Source: Lumbricus terrestris
Lineage: Eukaryota; Annelida; Clitellata; Crassiclitellata; Lumbricidae
DNA: 64,000 bases
Direction of reading: 5' to 3'
Assembly: GCA_949752735.1 (NCBI GenBank)
Contig: OX457040.1
Location: 3,311,225 to 3,375,224, forward strand
The notes under the pieces are model-generated. The model had not been told where the DNA came from. It ran no database searches and saw only the letters and a program-made list of their open reading frames with translations. The first letter of the stretch is position 1. Each line of letters starts with the position of its first letter. This document shows positions 20,270 through 31,202 of this stretch, piece after piece. A program made the translations under genes and the position numbers.

Positions 20270-20546
20270 TGGGAAGAGCAAGAAATTCAAGAGATCTTCA
20301 CAGCTGACAAAGAGATAAGGACGATGGAGAATTGGATGACATAGGCCTAGTTGACTAAGGTTACTTTCACGTCTGTCTGTCTGTGTGTCTGTTTTCCGCG
20401 CGTCTTTCTACATACAGTTTTCACGCATCAGTCCGTCCATTTTCGGGCGCGTTTTAAAACGTTTATCCGGCGAAGGGGAGGGAGGGGAGGAAACGGGAGA
20501 GAGGGTTTGTGTAATGCCTTTCGGGAAATAAAGCGAATGACAAGCA

Positions 20547-20590
20547 GAGAATTAAACACCTTTATAAGAATATTTCAACAGCTATATATA
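20547..20590 (+). repeat. D-motif copy
   Basis: AGAATTAAACACCTTTATAAG is followed about 13 bp later by CAGCTATATATAA, the typical spacing between the D-motif and the AT-rich CTATA block. Confidence 0.55.
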
Positions 20591-21483
20591 ATCTCACACT
20601 TAGAAAGAGCTGCATTATGGTATACAAACGAAATCTGCAACAGTTGTCAAATCTGGATCCATCATAAATATATTTATAATGCTCAAGTGGATTAAGTAAA
20701 GAGAAGTCATATAGTGACATATAGGATTATAGGTAACACATGGGAGGACAATAAAAAGTGAGCATGATTGCAACCATAGTTGTAAAAAACGTTTTTTTCG
20801 TTTTTTATTCTCTCCCAAAAAACGTCGTTTTTTTCGTTTTTTATTTTTCCCATCGTTTTTTATCGTTTTTTTTCGATTTTTTATGTAACTTTGTTTAATT
20901 ATTTACTGTCTAATATTATTTTCCTTAATTTAATTTTTGTCTGATATTCCATACGTTTTCACCGTACGCTCAAGGATGCAGCTAACTATAGGGTCTTTCA
21001 GTGGCGGCGCCAGGGGGGGGCTGGAGGGGGCTAAGCCCCCCCTGAATGCGGCTCAGCCCCCCCAAAGCAAAATGCGGGAAATGTCTATAACGGCTAATTT
21101 CGTAATAAGAAAACTAGACAATCATCAACGGCATCGAAATCTATTTGAGAATGAAGTTAGCGACTTCCTTTCTTGGCCTCAGTCTATGAAAACGGGTGAC
21201 AAGTTTGCACCCTTACCTTTTGACCATGCAACCGGACAGGGTTGTCGAAATTGTCGAAGAGACATCATGGCTCTTAGACACCTCGTTTCAGATTGAAACC
21301 GTTTTATAAGTATTAGACGTATAGAAATTACGAAATTGCCCAGTACTTCAAAAAGTGGTGCAAAGCTGTATTTTCTCTTGATTTTTCGCATATTTCATAA
21401 ATTTAATCATCGTCACAAAAGAATGTTTAGGATTTTCTTCCTCCTGCAATCAACTATATAATCATAGCGTAGATGCTTGCGCC

Positions 21484-21640
21484 AGTGGCGGTGTCAGAGG
21501 GCTAGGGTTATAGCCTCTAAATGTGGCTCAGCCCCCGCCCCCAAAGCAAAAAGCAGAAAATATCCATAACGGCTTATTTCGTAATAAGAAAGCTAGACAA
21601 TGGTCAATGGCATCGAAATCAACAATATAATTTATTATAT
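21484..21640 (+). repeat. Internal duplication of the hAT left end
   Basis: Positions 21488-21630 repeat 20997-21145: CCAGTGGCGGTGTCAG, GTGGCTCAGCCCCCGCCCC, AAAGCAAAAAGCAG, then TTTCGTAATAAGAAAGCTAG. The two copies have clearly diverged. Either one element end was inserted into another or the end was duplicated in tandem. Confidence 0.75.
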
Positions 21641-22341
21641 ATAATATACATATTCCATATAAATATACATATGAAGTTTTATAGGTCATTTCATTCATTG
21701 TATTGCAAATTCTACACATTTAGTGAACCAGTTTTGTTGCATTTAGTAGCTGCCTACTGTAACCCGTTTCTTCTTTGTTGATTGGAAGTTGTCAGCCCTA
21801 CCACAAGTGAGCTGGACTCTTTAAAGTGCACTTACAACTCTGCAATATGTGAAAATTTTAAAATCTTCCATAGTGGTGTTTGCATCTGTGCTGCACTTCA
21901 TGCATGAAAATAATATTACAGACTGCTGATTATCCAGAAGATTGCGTTTTATCCAGAAATGCCTTTGACACAACATTGTTTCTCTTACACACCTCAAATG
22001 CGTGCGATTTTATAATTTTCGGTATAATAATTATTATATTCTTGTTGTGTATACCACCACCGTCTGGGAATGTAGGCCTACGTTTGATATAATGGTCAAC
22101 TAAGTAGTCCTAGAGCTATTAGCATATATATGTAAAACATTTGTGTGCATATAATTATAATTATAATTATAAAATAATTGTTTGCATATATCTAAGCATG
22201 CATATTTTTGTATTAAATTATGGAAACTTTAACTGTTTTCTGTCAATAGTAATATGCAGGCAGATAATTATAATAGTGTCCTGTGAATGCTGTTGGACAC
22301 CTTTATTGTGATTTATTTTTATTTGTGATTATTTAAATTGA

Positions 22342-22400
22342 ATGTTCAAGGTAACGGCCTCTGTTGTCATACACCCTGGTCAAATCGGATCCATCCATTA
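22342..22400 (-). repeat. A-element fragment captured in the tandem array, first copy
   Basis: AAGGTAACGGCCTCTGTTGTC, CACCCTGGTCAAATCGG and ATCCATCCATT are the tail half of the A-element, lacking the first half. The same fragment with the same boundaries recurs at 22967-23026, so it was multiplied with the array and not inserted twice. Confidence 0.85.
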
Positions 22401-22966
22401 TTGTGATTACTTTTTTATTGTAAAATTTCTGAGTATTAATACTGTGTTGGACACCTTTATTGTGATAACTTGGAACTCGAGTCCGTGTCCATTGCCGACT
22501 TTTTATACGATAAAACTGACTTGCACACCATTTTATTATAAATTTCTGAATATTAAGACTGTGTTGGACACCTTTATTGTGATAACTTAGAACTCGGGTC
22601 CGAGTCCATGGTCGACTTTTTATACGATAATACTGAATTGCACACCATTTTATTGTAAAATTTCTGAATATTAATCCTGGGTTGGACACCTTTATTGTGA
22701 TAACTTAGAACACGGGTCCGAGTCCATGGTCGACTTTTTATACGATAACACTGAATTGCACACCATTTTATTGTGAAATTTCTGAATATTAATGCTGTGT
22801 TGGACACCTTTATTGTATTAACTTGGAACTCGAGTCCGAGTTCATGGTCGACTTTTTATATGATAGTACTGAATTGCACACCATTGTATTGTTGATTTTC
22901 TGAATATTAATACGCTGTTGGACACCTTTATTGTGATTTATTTTTATTTGTGATTATCTTAATTGA

Positions 22967-23026
22967 ATGTTCAGTGTAACGGCCTCTGTTGTCATAGACC
23001 CTAGTCAAATCGGATCCATCCATTAT
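22967..23026 (-). repeat. A-element fragment captured in the tandem array, second copy
   Basis: It has the same truncated A-element fragment and the same junction (TTGAATGTTCA before, TTATTGTGATTAC after) as the copy 626 bp upstream. Confidence 0.85.
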
Positions 23027-24590
23027 TGTGATTACTTTTTTATTGTAAAATTTCTGAGTATTAATACTGTGTTGAACACCTTTTATTGTGATAACTTGGA
23101 TCTCGAGTCTGTGTCCATGGTTGACTTTTTATACGATAGTACTGAATTGCACACCATTGTATTGTGGATTTTCTGAATATTAATGCTTTGGTGGACACCT
23201 TTTATTGTGACAACTTGGATCTCGAGTCTGTGTCCATGATCGACTTTTTACACAATAATACTGAATTGCACATCATTTTATTGTAAAATTTCTGAATATT
23301 AATACTGTGTTGGACACCTCTTATTGTGACAACTTGGATCCCGAGACTGTGTCCATGGTTGACTTTTTATACGATAATACTGAATTGCACACCATTGTTT
23401 TGTGGAATTTCTGAATATTAATGCTGTGTTGGACATCTGTTATTGTGATAACTTGGAACTCTAGTCAACGGTGTTTTTGAGTGCTTGCATATCGGTATAT
23501 CAAAGACAATAGGGTCTTTACATTACCTCACCGTCTGCACCACATAGCTACTCGGGCTGCTATGTGCACACGCACTGTATATAATGCATTGCCTTTCGGC
23601 TCAGATGACTGAAATTTTGGGTATGGTACAGCGCTGGCGCTGGCACGGCATAGACTTGACGCGGACGCGTTTGAGGACCTCCCATTCTCCTTTGCTACCT
23701 TAGTTGGACACCTTTGTTTATGAAATTTCGGAACTTAATCTAGGTTTGCGGCCGGATACTCTAAAAATCAAAAAACTTCAACAATTGCTGACTTCGTTTA
23801 AATAACCCACTCAATCTCCAACTACATCTTGCAATGGAATATTTATGTGGAGCGCGTTTGTGCCAGTGCACAATTTCTTGTAAAACCCTTCGCACGATTG
23901 TAATATGACCGCCCTGAGAAGAAAATGTTCTAGTTGCGTCTCTGGGAGGGAGGAAGGCTTGGGGCTTCAGCCCCCCCAAACCTGAAATCCTGGCGCCGCC
24001 ACTGGGGTCTTTATGTAATTGTTTAAGTCATAATTTTGAGAAATACATGTAGTAGATCCCTACAAGAAATGAAATTTCTAAGTGTTATTTTGATTTAAAA
24101 TTCTTGGGCATAATTATTAATATTTATAAGTAGCAATTTGAAGCACAAAATAATGTACAATATATAATTTAGTAAACATCTGTGGTTTTTGCTTCTGGCT
24201 AGATTTTAATTGAGTTATGTCGATCAGCATAAACTTATAATGTGGACTTATGTCTACAATTTAAATTTGAAAAGATTTCAATACCTTTAATTTGTCCGAA
24301 TTTCTTATTAAACGAAAGTTATCAGAAAAAGTAACTGTGGTAGATTAATGTTACTTATACCAATTCCTTTGGCCTAATAATAAAGTTGTGTTATTTGCAG
24401 TTTCTTAATAAAATTGCATAAGCAATTAAGGTTTGTAAGCTGAAAATGAAATTTCAGATGTAACAAAGGCAAATTATTTTCCGCTTCCGTTTTTTATCGT
24501 TTTTTTGTCGTTTTTTATTATTTCGGAAAAAACGACGTTTTTTACCGTTTTTTTTTCTTTTCATCGTTTTTTTACATCTATGATTGCATC

Positions 24591-25329
24591 AGATACAGAA
24601 TCAAATAGGAGAGCACTTTGGAAAGAGACACTCACAATACGAGAAAAATACAGAATTGAAAATGAAAATTTGTTAAATGCGCCCCGTATATAGGTGGACA
24701 TGCTTTGTAGGCTGCAATTAGTGACGTGTATTGCAGGCCGTCTGTTCTGTTAGCATAGTTAAGATTGTGTCTTCTGTGAATTGCTTAAATTTCATAAATG
24801 TACAAAGTCACCGGTTGCGGTCTGTTAACCGGATTTTTTCAATAAAGCAAATTATTATTGAAATATTATTGTATTGTGCATTGCAGGACTATTACCAAGC
24901 CTATGAGTTAGTTTGTTTGAAATAGTAGAATTTACTGTTTAAATTTATCATTTGCTTGCAAAAATCTAAGCAACCGAGGCCTGGCAATGTAAGCAGTTGC
25001 ATACAGGAAATAAGAGCCCGAAACAGCTTAATAGCGCTTCTATTAATGATTGCTTATTGAGTTCAACCATAGCAAACTTTCAACACAAAGGATAAAGATT
25101 TCTTGGTTGTGTTATCATCCGACTCGACTGTGGCATAACGTCACGCCCACCATCACGTGACGTTCCCAATAACATTCGTCGATAGCAACAGTCTCAATCT
25201 CACGATGCTGTGTGATTGTGATTATCATCAACGTTACCCACCTTCCTCAGTAATAAATTCTTATTATAATTATAGCAATGAATACATATTCCTAGCAACC
25301 TAAACACACCATGAAAAGGTGTCTAACTT
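24591..25329. other. Unassigned sequence
   Basis: Only short frames and AT-rich sequence are present. No TE boundary or gene is recognised. Confidence 0.3.
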
Positions 25330-26320
25330 GTAATTAGGCGTTTTAGGCCCTAAGGTCTGCCTAAATGACTCTTTCAGCCATAAACTGTGGTTAAACACTT
25401 GAAATCAACACTTGTGGGACATGATAAAATGTCTAAAATAAGGTAAGGTGATGTAATCTGCAGTCAGGCAGCAAGTTGTCGCTGAGCAGTGGAAACTGTA
25501 CCTAAAATAAAATAGGCGTCAATTAGACACCTTTGCTAAATGATATCTTAACGCTATATATAACGCAGAGACAGAATAACAGTGTATTCATCTGTAGTGG
25601 AAATATTAAGCTAGTGCATTGTTCAAACTTTGGACAAGAGCCACAAACTTGTTTGTATTGAAGAAAAACATATTTTAAGACCTTTCAGCTAGACTGCTAG
25701 AGGCATCAATTAATTCAATCCGAAACCTAACTAAAAAAAATAGTGAAATGTCCGCAAAATTCGGTTAATTTTGCCGCTAGATCGACCTTTTTAGCGAATT
25801 TATTGGGCTATATTCGCCCTACAGAACCAACATTGTGCGATGGCTAGGTTTGCAAACTAAGTTTCATGAGCGACGACGTTTGGGACTAAAAACTTAATTA
25901 TAGTTGTTTTTCGCTCGTATTGTGTTAATTAATGATGTTCGTTCTCCTAAACTAGCATCGATTTCGGCAGATGAAGCTGATCATTTCATATCTTTTCTAT
26001 CCGTTAAATTATTTTATAGCGTGATAGACTGCAATCATGTTGTTGATTCAATTCCCTAAATAATTGGAGCATTTTATTATGATTAATTATCAGGCATTGG
26101 AGATATACGAAAACAGTGTGGCTTCATTTTTTATTGAACCACAGTGTACATGTAATTGACAAAAGATTGATGGGGACGAATGATGTCGTCAGAAAACAAA
26201 AGTAAAAAACTGCAGTGATCGACACCGCAAACATCCGAACTCTCGCAAATCGCCATCGCAAGAGTATACAAACACGAGGGATACCTAATTAATCATGTCT
26301 TAAAACGATACATCATCGTT
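25330..26320 (+). repeat. Long repeat unit U, copy 2
   Basis: It follows the order of 1350-1890: CCTAAGGTCTGCCTAAATGA, ATCTGCAGTCAGGCAGCAAG, TTGTCGCTGAGCAGTGGAAAC, the D-motif CAATTAGACACCTTTGCTAAA (25517) and TTAACGCTATATATAAC. After about 500 bp of other sequence come GATGTCGTCAGAAAAC, GCCATCGCAAGAGTATAC and CACGAGGGATACCTAATTAAT. Confidence 0.6.
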
Positions 26321-26424
26321 AAGCTGTAATTAATAAAATAGTATGCAATAATTCGATAAAACACTCTGTGTTCCGCTGTAAGAAAAAGGAGCACTCCATT
26401 AAGTTTGTCCTTAGCACGTTGGCC

Positions 26425-26530
26425 GCTGATTTGCTGTGCAACGGATATGAAGCATACATGTAAGAGACTGCATTCACTTTGCCTCGGCATATTTTGAGAG
26501 CAGGTAACCAGCAGCCCCACTCCTTATTTT
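26425..26530 (-). repeat. Asp-type SINE body, headless
   Basis: ACGGATATGAAGCATACATG, TTTGCCTCGGCATATTTTGAG and AGGTAACCAGCAG match the body of the SINE at 1955-2215. The tRNA-like part is not present. Confidence 0.45.
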
Positions 26531-27045
26531 CATGTGTCACTAAAATTATAATGATAAAATGGATTTATGTAGAAATATTAGTTTCAACGCTTTGTGTTGC
26601 TTCTCAGGATGAGTGGCACAGAGCGCTTGGATGTCCATGCAACGCTGGGAAGCCAGTGTGAGAACTTCCGTTGGTTCCAGGGAATTGGTTGCATTTCCGG
26701 CCATGGCCGCATTTCCTGGGCTATGGTTAGGGTTAGGAAAAAGGTTAGACTTAGAGTCCTTGAAGTTGACCTTTTCTTACATACCATGACCTCATTATGT
26801 AATAATCATGACATGGTTGCATCATCACTTTGATCCTTGACCTTTGTCTTTGACCTATGACGTCAGTTGACCTTGCTTTGGCTCAGAATGGGAGATTAAC
26901 TACTACTCCAGTCGGATCAACCCCAGTGTTTAATCCAGACCCATCCACTGCGGTGGATCCAGATTTCTGGAAGAGACAAACGTGCGACGTGAGGGGAAGG
27001 GTTTTGGGAGGAGATGCACAGAAACAGAAATCCGTACATTGCGAC
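26531..27045. other. Unassigned; TGACCTT-type cluster at 26826-26880
   Basis: TGACCT hexamers (reverse AGGTCA) occur several times within 55 bp, together with a palindromic TGACGTCA-like site. This is either a nuclear-receptor/CREB-like cluster or a short minisatellite remnant. No gene is recognised. Confidence 0.3.
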
Positions 27046-27180
27046 CCCTGGTATTGCCAGTCGCAAGAATGCATAAAGGAGGAGGGAGACGTCGATATCT
27101 TTTTTAACCGCAAGATGTCCTTAAGCATCACGCAATAAAAAGTCTCGTAGTAAACACCTTCATAAGGAGTTGACATAAGT
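27046..27180 (+). repeat. RTE-tail-like repeat joined to a D-motif module
   Basis: TGCCAGTCGCAAGAATGCATAA, AGGAGGAGGGAGACGTCG, then CCGCAAGATGTCCTTAAGCAT and AGTAAACACCTTCATAAGGAG follow one another. The RTE-tail-like segment and the GATGTCGCTAA/D-motif module therefore lie side by side here. Confidence 0.5.
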
Positions 27181-27260
27181 CTTAAATTTTTAAATATCAG
27201 ATCAAACAATAATATATTGTCGGACCGTCGGTCTCTCTCCCTTTTCGTATATATAGGCCT

Positions 27261-27290
27261 ATATATTATATTATATTATATTATATTATA
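27261..27290. repeat. (ATATT)n microsatellite
   Basis: About six copies of a TTATA pentamer. Confidence 0.9.
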
Positions 27291-27469
27291 TCATTATCTA
27301 AACCTATAAAAGAGAAACTGTAACTATTTATGGGATCAAAAACCTTCTGATCCACGCGACCGATCTTTTCAAAAAAATTTACGAAACAACTTCTTAGCAC
27401 CCCATAAGAAACCTGGGGGGTTCGCGATTCAAAATCTTACCTTTTCCCGAGTTTGGAACATTACATTTT

Positions 27470-27841
27470 CTATCCTTCACAATGGTTGAGCACCAAAATG
27501 TGCAAGGCAAAGGTGGCGTTTATCCTTGCCTCGCACTCAGTTTTGTCGCCCATGGCAACACAGTTTGGCCAGCTCAGTTCTTCAGTATACATGTACGTCG
27601 CCCAATCAATTTTTCTGACTAAGATCCACTTCATGATTGGGGCGAATTTCCATTCTCCTTCTTGACTTTCATAAAAAAAATCGTCGAAGCCAGAGTCAAA
27701 ACATCGACGTTCGTCATCCCTGGTCCCTGGGTCTCTTATCGATGGGTTCTTTTTAATCCTTATGAACAAGAATGAGACCATCTCTCGAAAGGAATGGTCG
27801 CAGTCACTTGCAGACGTGTTAGAACTCTGTACAGATCTCAT
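27470..27841 (-). CDS. Unrecognised 123-codon open frame
   Basis: The translation is not low-complexity and has a compact Trp/Cys-containing half: EGEWKFAPIMKWILVRKIDW, then ELSWPNCVAMGDKTECEAR. I recognise no domain, signal peptide or membrane segment. The frame stays open across the whole of its span, but no promoter, splice evidence or second copy supports it. It could be a piece of a transposable element or a chance frame. Confidence 0.2.
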   Translation of the reverse strand: MRSVQSSNTSASDCDHSFREMVSFLFIRIKKNPSIRDPGTRDDERRCFDSGFDDFFYESQEGEWKFAPIMKWILVRKIDWATYMYTEELSWPNCVAMGDKTECEARINATFALHILVLNHCEG

Positions 27842-28084
27842 GAACTGACTAGAAGTGAACGGTTTGGGGCAGTTTGCGAAGTAAGTTTAGTTGAGTAGAG
27901 TAATGGGAGTTGCTAAAACCAGAAATCGTGGGTCAATCTCCAGATAGACTACTGGTCTGGAACCCGACCCTAGGAAGACAAAGAAGAGAGTAATTTTAGT
28001 TTCGGATTGGCCTTCCTGATAGCATTCCAAATAGGCAATTGTCACAAAGTTCAATAAAAGCTCATGTCGACCAGTGCCTTTACC

Positions 28085-28560
28085 CTTTGCTTCATTTTAC
28101 ACAATTAAAGTGCAAAAATTTAGCGAGCCCGGGTGGGCCATGGTTTCCTGTCGAATTCAGGATGAAATTTAAATTGGCCTGTTTAACCTACAAATCCCTC
28201 TCCACCGAAACACCTCCCTACCTCCAGTCACTGCTTACTCCTTACATTCCTTCTCGTTGCCTGTCATCATCAAGCATTTGTCTCTTAGCTGAGCCTCGAT
28301 GCAGAACTGTTATGGGCTCACGTGCATTCCATGCCTCTGCTCCCAAGGAATGGAATCTGCTTCCACTCTCTCCTCGTTGTTCAAAGTCACTCCCTACCTT
28401 CAAAAAACGGCTCAAAACTCAATTTTCTCTTTGGCTTTTAAGTGCTTGGCTATATAACTGCATCTTCCTCTGGTGACTGACTATCCGCGCCTCAGACTCG
28501 CATATCGGTGTGACCTTGCGCGCGTAAGAAATTTATATAATAATAATAATTATTCAACTA
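28085..28560 (+). pseudogene. L2-like LINE, C-terminal RT fragment and 3' end
   Basis: The plus strand reads WFPVEFRMKFKLACLTYKSL, TPPYLQSLLTPYIPSRCL, EPRCRTVMGSRAFHASAPKE, then WNLLPLSPR and LPTFKKRLKTQFSLW, followed by a stop at about 28474-28476. This is the standard L2-type C-terminus of ~130 residues. A short 3' end closes with AAATTTATATAATAATAATAA. It is 5'-truncated and lacks the polymerase active site. Confidence 0.85.
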
Positions 28561-28875
28561 ATTCTTGGATGCATTGACAGCGTTAAAGGATATTTTTGGA
28601 CTGTATGAATAATTCATTTTCAATGCACTGTGTAATACTATTTTCTTCAAATTGCAGTAAACGGTCTTTGATGTCACAAAGACGTTAAACCACGGAGAAA
28701 TAAAAGAAAGTTTCTCGATGGATTCTCTCAGCCTGTGAAAAGCGTAGCAACGAAGTCAGCGACCTTGCCAGTCACTAATCTTTGTCTTGACACAGCGACA
28801 TTAATTAAGTGCCTAAAGGACATTTTTATTACCGCTTGATGTCGCTCTAAAGATCAACTTCATGCGAAATAAAAA

Positions 28876-28903
28876 GGTGAATTAAACACCTTTTTAAAGA
28901 AGC
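28876..28903 (+). repeat. D-motif copy next to an RTE insertion
   Basis: GTGAATTAAACACCTTTTTAAAG, preceded by TTGATGTCGCTCTAAAG at 28836, ends just before the 13-bp target duplication of the RTE element. Confidence 0.6.
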
Positions 28904-28916
28904 ATAATTTCATTGT

Positions 28917-30151
28917 GACTTACTTGACTTATGGCTTTGACGATGCTTTCGCACGTGACAGCCGCCCAGCTATGGAAAATCTCCACTTTTCTCGTTCTTG
29001 AGCTTTGTGTGTAGCCTCTTGTATGGAAAAACCCATCTCCCGACAGTCCTCTTGTATCATGTCGAACCATCTCTTCTTTGGTCTTCCCTTTTTTCTTTTA
29101 CCATGCACATATCCGTTGACCGCTATCTTTGGGTATCTCTCGTCCCGCATTCTGGTTACATGGCCAAAGTAGCGTAGCCGTTTGCTCTGGATTTTGTGTA
29201 TTATATCATGCCGAATATTCAGTCTGCTATATATCTCTGTATTCCTTATTCTATCCCTTCTCGTGACACCTTCTATCTTTCTTAGGCACGTCATTTCAAA
29301 CACCCTCAGCCGCTGCTTCTGTGCTTCCCTTAGTGTCCAAGTCTCCGAATTGTACAGCAATGCGCTCAGCACTAATGTCTCATACATCTGAACTTTTGTG
29401 GCTTTTCCTATTTCCTTCGAGCTCCAAACCTTACCCAGCACCTGTAGTATTCCTCTGGCTATCCCAATTCTTCTGTCCACATCTTTTTCAGATTCTCCAT
29501 TTGTGCTAATGGTTCCCCCCAGATACACGAAGCTCTCCGCCTGTTCTAGTTGGTGTCCATCTGCTTCTAACTGAAATTTGATGTTGCCCCTTCCAAGGAA
29601 CTGGCTTTCCGTTTTCAGTACATTTATACTCATTCCCATTTCCCGACTCACTTGAACCACTTTAGTTAGTGACTCTTGTAGTCCATTTGCTTGCTTTGCC
29701 AGAAGGGCGATATCATCCGCAAACCTCAGGTCCCTTATAGTCTGTCCTCCGATCACTGCTCCTTCCTCTGTTCCATCCAATGCCATAGCCATGATTAGTT
29801 CTAGAAATATGTTGAATAACAGCGGCGACAAAACGCATCCCTGCAGCACTCCCACAATAGTTTTAAACCATTCCGACAGCTCTCCGTCCACCCTTACCGC
29901 ACTGAAAGTGTCCTCGTAGGCATTTTCCAGTATTCTTATTATTTTCTCTGGATATCCGTAATGTCTCATGACTCTCCAAAGTCCTTTTCTCCATACACTG
30001 TCGAAAGCCTTTCGAAAATCTATGTAGCATACATAAAGTTCTTGTCCAAATTCTTCATATTTTTCTGCCAACTGTCTTAGAGTGAATATCTGATCTATAG
30101 TGCTCCTGTTCACCCTGAATCCTGCCTTAGCTTCCGATAAAAAAAGCTCGG
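28917..30151 (-). mobile_element. 5'-truncated RTE-like retrotransposon with 13-bp target duplication
   Basis: ATAATTTCATTGT is present at 28904-28916 and at 30152-30164. On the minus strand the element starts inside the reverse transcriptase and ends with AAGTCAAGTAAGTC, a short repetitive tail against the duplication. The structure is that of a target-primed insertion truncated at its 5' end. Two shorter copies of related elements are at 39242-39560 and 62853-63162. Confidence 0.9.
28929..30151 (-). pseudogene. RTE-like reverse transcriptase, C-terminal ~407 residues
   Basis: In the full element this protein would copy the element RNA into DNA at nicked chromosomal targets. The open frame extends to an ATG at 30254, but its first ~34 codons are host flank beyond the target duplication. 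The element part holds EAKAGFRVNRSTIDQIF, YIDFRKAFDSVW (first catalytic Asp), GVLQGCVLSPLLFNIF and RFADDIALLA (FADD active site, about residues 178-181 of the long frame). The C-terminal patch is RLRYFGHVTRMRDERYPK and GKRKKGRPKKRWFD. The endonuclease domain and RT start are lost, so it cannot be functional although the frame is intact. Confidence 0.92.
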
Positions 30152-30439
30152 ATAATTTCATTGTAATAAAATGAAAATGGCAATTTATTGCTGGCTGGAT
30201 TACTACAGGCTCATCATCATTATTGAACGAATGCGCGTTACAAAATGTCGACATTATCTGTCACAAACGCATTTGCAGCTTGGTCCAGATGATTAGCAAT
30301 AGTTCTTCGGTTTAGCGGCATCTTGTGGCTTCCAAGACCGTAACCAATATCATCATATATCTGCTAGCCTCCTTCTGCAAGATCTCCACGCCCTCTTCGC
30401 TCTGCTGGCCGCCTTGATCTATTTGTACCTAGATCACGA

Positions 30440-30650
30440 ACCTCGTTGACTCAGCATCTGGCTTTTGCTATTTTGGTCCCTGAATGTGGAATGACCTTCC
30501 CTCTGCAATTCGTGGCAGGATTCTGGTCGGAAAATCGCATGCATCTTTTCGCTGCTTGAGGGCTTTTCTCTTTTATGGGCCGGTCATGCTAAGAGCGCTT
30601 CTGAATAGCTCTGCTGTGAGAAGCGCTTTACGAATGTCATATTAGATTAA
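30440..30650 (+). pseudogene. L2-like LINE 3' fragment
   Basis: AFAILVP, GMTFPLQF and SENRMHLFAA are remnants of the W-N-LP ... F---LK--LF end of an L2-type protein. They are followed by GAGCGCTTCTGAATAGCTCTG and GAGAAGCGCTTTACGAATGTC, a 3' end like that at 46230-46290. It is strongly decayed. Confidence 0.5.
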
Positions 30651-31202
30651 ATTAGACAAAATAATATTATGTCATTTTATACTATTATTAGATTGAATCG
30701 ATAGAGCTTCATTACGCTGCGAACAAAATTCGTTTCCTTTGTTTTATTGGATTGATATTTTTTTCAATCGCCGTCAATTTTGACGCACAAAAAGGCTGTA
30801 TATGAACACCTTCGTTAAAAAATAGCTAAAGGTAATAAATTTCACGATCTGGAAAACAACTATGCTTAATCCTGGTCGACCGAAGCGATTCGATCTTATC
30901 GTAGAAGGTCCCATGACTCTTCTCTACTGCTTCCCATTCACGACTGAAAACCGAACTCTTCAAGCTATCGTATCCAGATTCTAATCAGGTTCCACCGCCA
31001 AAACACTATCATCACCGACAAACGCCGTTGTACCACACTGTCTGCTCGGCTTGACCTTCCCGGATTTTGACCTGGCACCGGAACGAGAAGTCAATTGCAC
31101 AGCGATGGCGTGTCAAGTGAGGAAAGACCAACAAAAATGCCGAACTTCCCAGTGAAAAGTGCGGCAGTGCATGTTCCAAACCTGGATAGAGGAGGTTTAC
31201 CA
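30651..31202. other. Unassigned sequence
   Basis: A weak D-motif ATGAACACCTTCGTTAAA is at 30801. The stretch 30840-31110 stays open on the plus strand for many codons in one frame, but I cannot relate it to a known protein. Confidence 0.3.

Larger units (their letters stand above)
22284..23470. repeat. Tandem array of ~118-bp units inside the inner hAT
   Basis: TTGGACACCTTTATTGTG-type starts recur at about 22292, 22447, 22564, 22682, 22800, 22918, 23072, 23191, 23310 and 23429. Each unit continues GATAACTTGGAACTCGAGTC, GACTTTTTATACGATA, TGAATTGCACACCATT and TTTCTGAATATTAAT. Units one and six are about 36 bp longer because each carries the same A-element fragment. Their spacing (626 bp) shows that a multi-unit block was duplicated. 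Confidence 0.9.
20999..24004. mobile_element. Inner hAT element with perfect 8-bp target duplication
   Basis: The perfect 16-bp inverted ends CAGTGGCGGCGCCAGG start at 20999 and finish at 24004. GGGTCTTT flanks both sides (20991-20998 and 24005-24012), the 8-bp duplication typical of hAT. The ~3.0-kb interior has no transposase; it holds a duplicated left end, a tandem array and A-element pieces. It is therefore non-autonomous and relied on a transposase encoded elsewhere. A related end lies at 32120. Confidence 0.92.
20775..24582. mobile_element. Outer hAT-like element with T/C/G-rich subterminal repeats, split by an inner hAT
   Basis: The left end CATAGTTGTAAAAAACG and the inverted right end CATAGATGTAAAAAAACG form inverted repeats. 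Flanks ATTGCAAC (20767-20774) and ATTGCATC (24583-24590) agree at 7 of 8 bases. Both ends carry many copies of TCGTTTTTTA-type words, a plausible transposase-binding region. Without the 3,014-bp inner insertion and its duplication it would be about 790 bp. It has no transposase. Confidence 0.72.

Noticed and set aside
19955..20318. Open frames of 82-111 codons around 20070-20269
   Set aside because: They consist mainly of undetermined bases in the assembly gap.
22284..23470. CRISPR-like regular repeats
   Set aside because: The segments between repeated words are themselves repeated; it is a tandem array.
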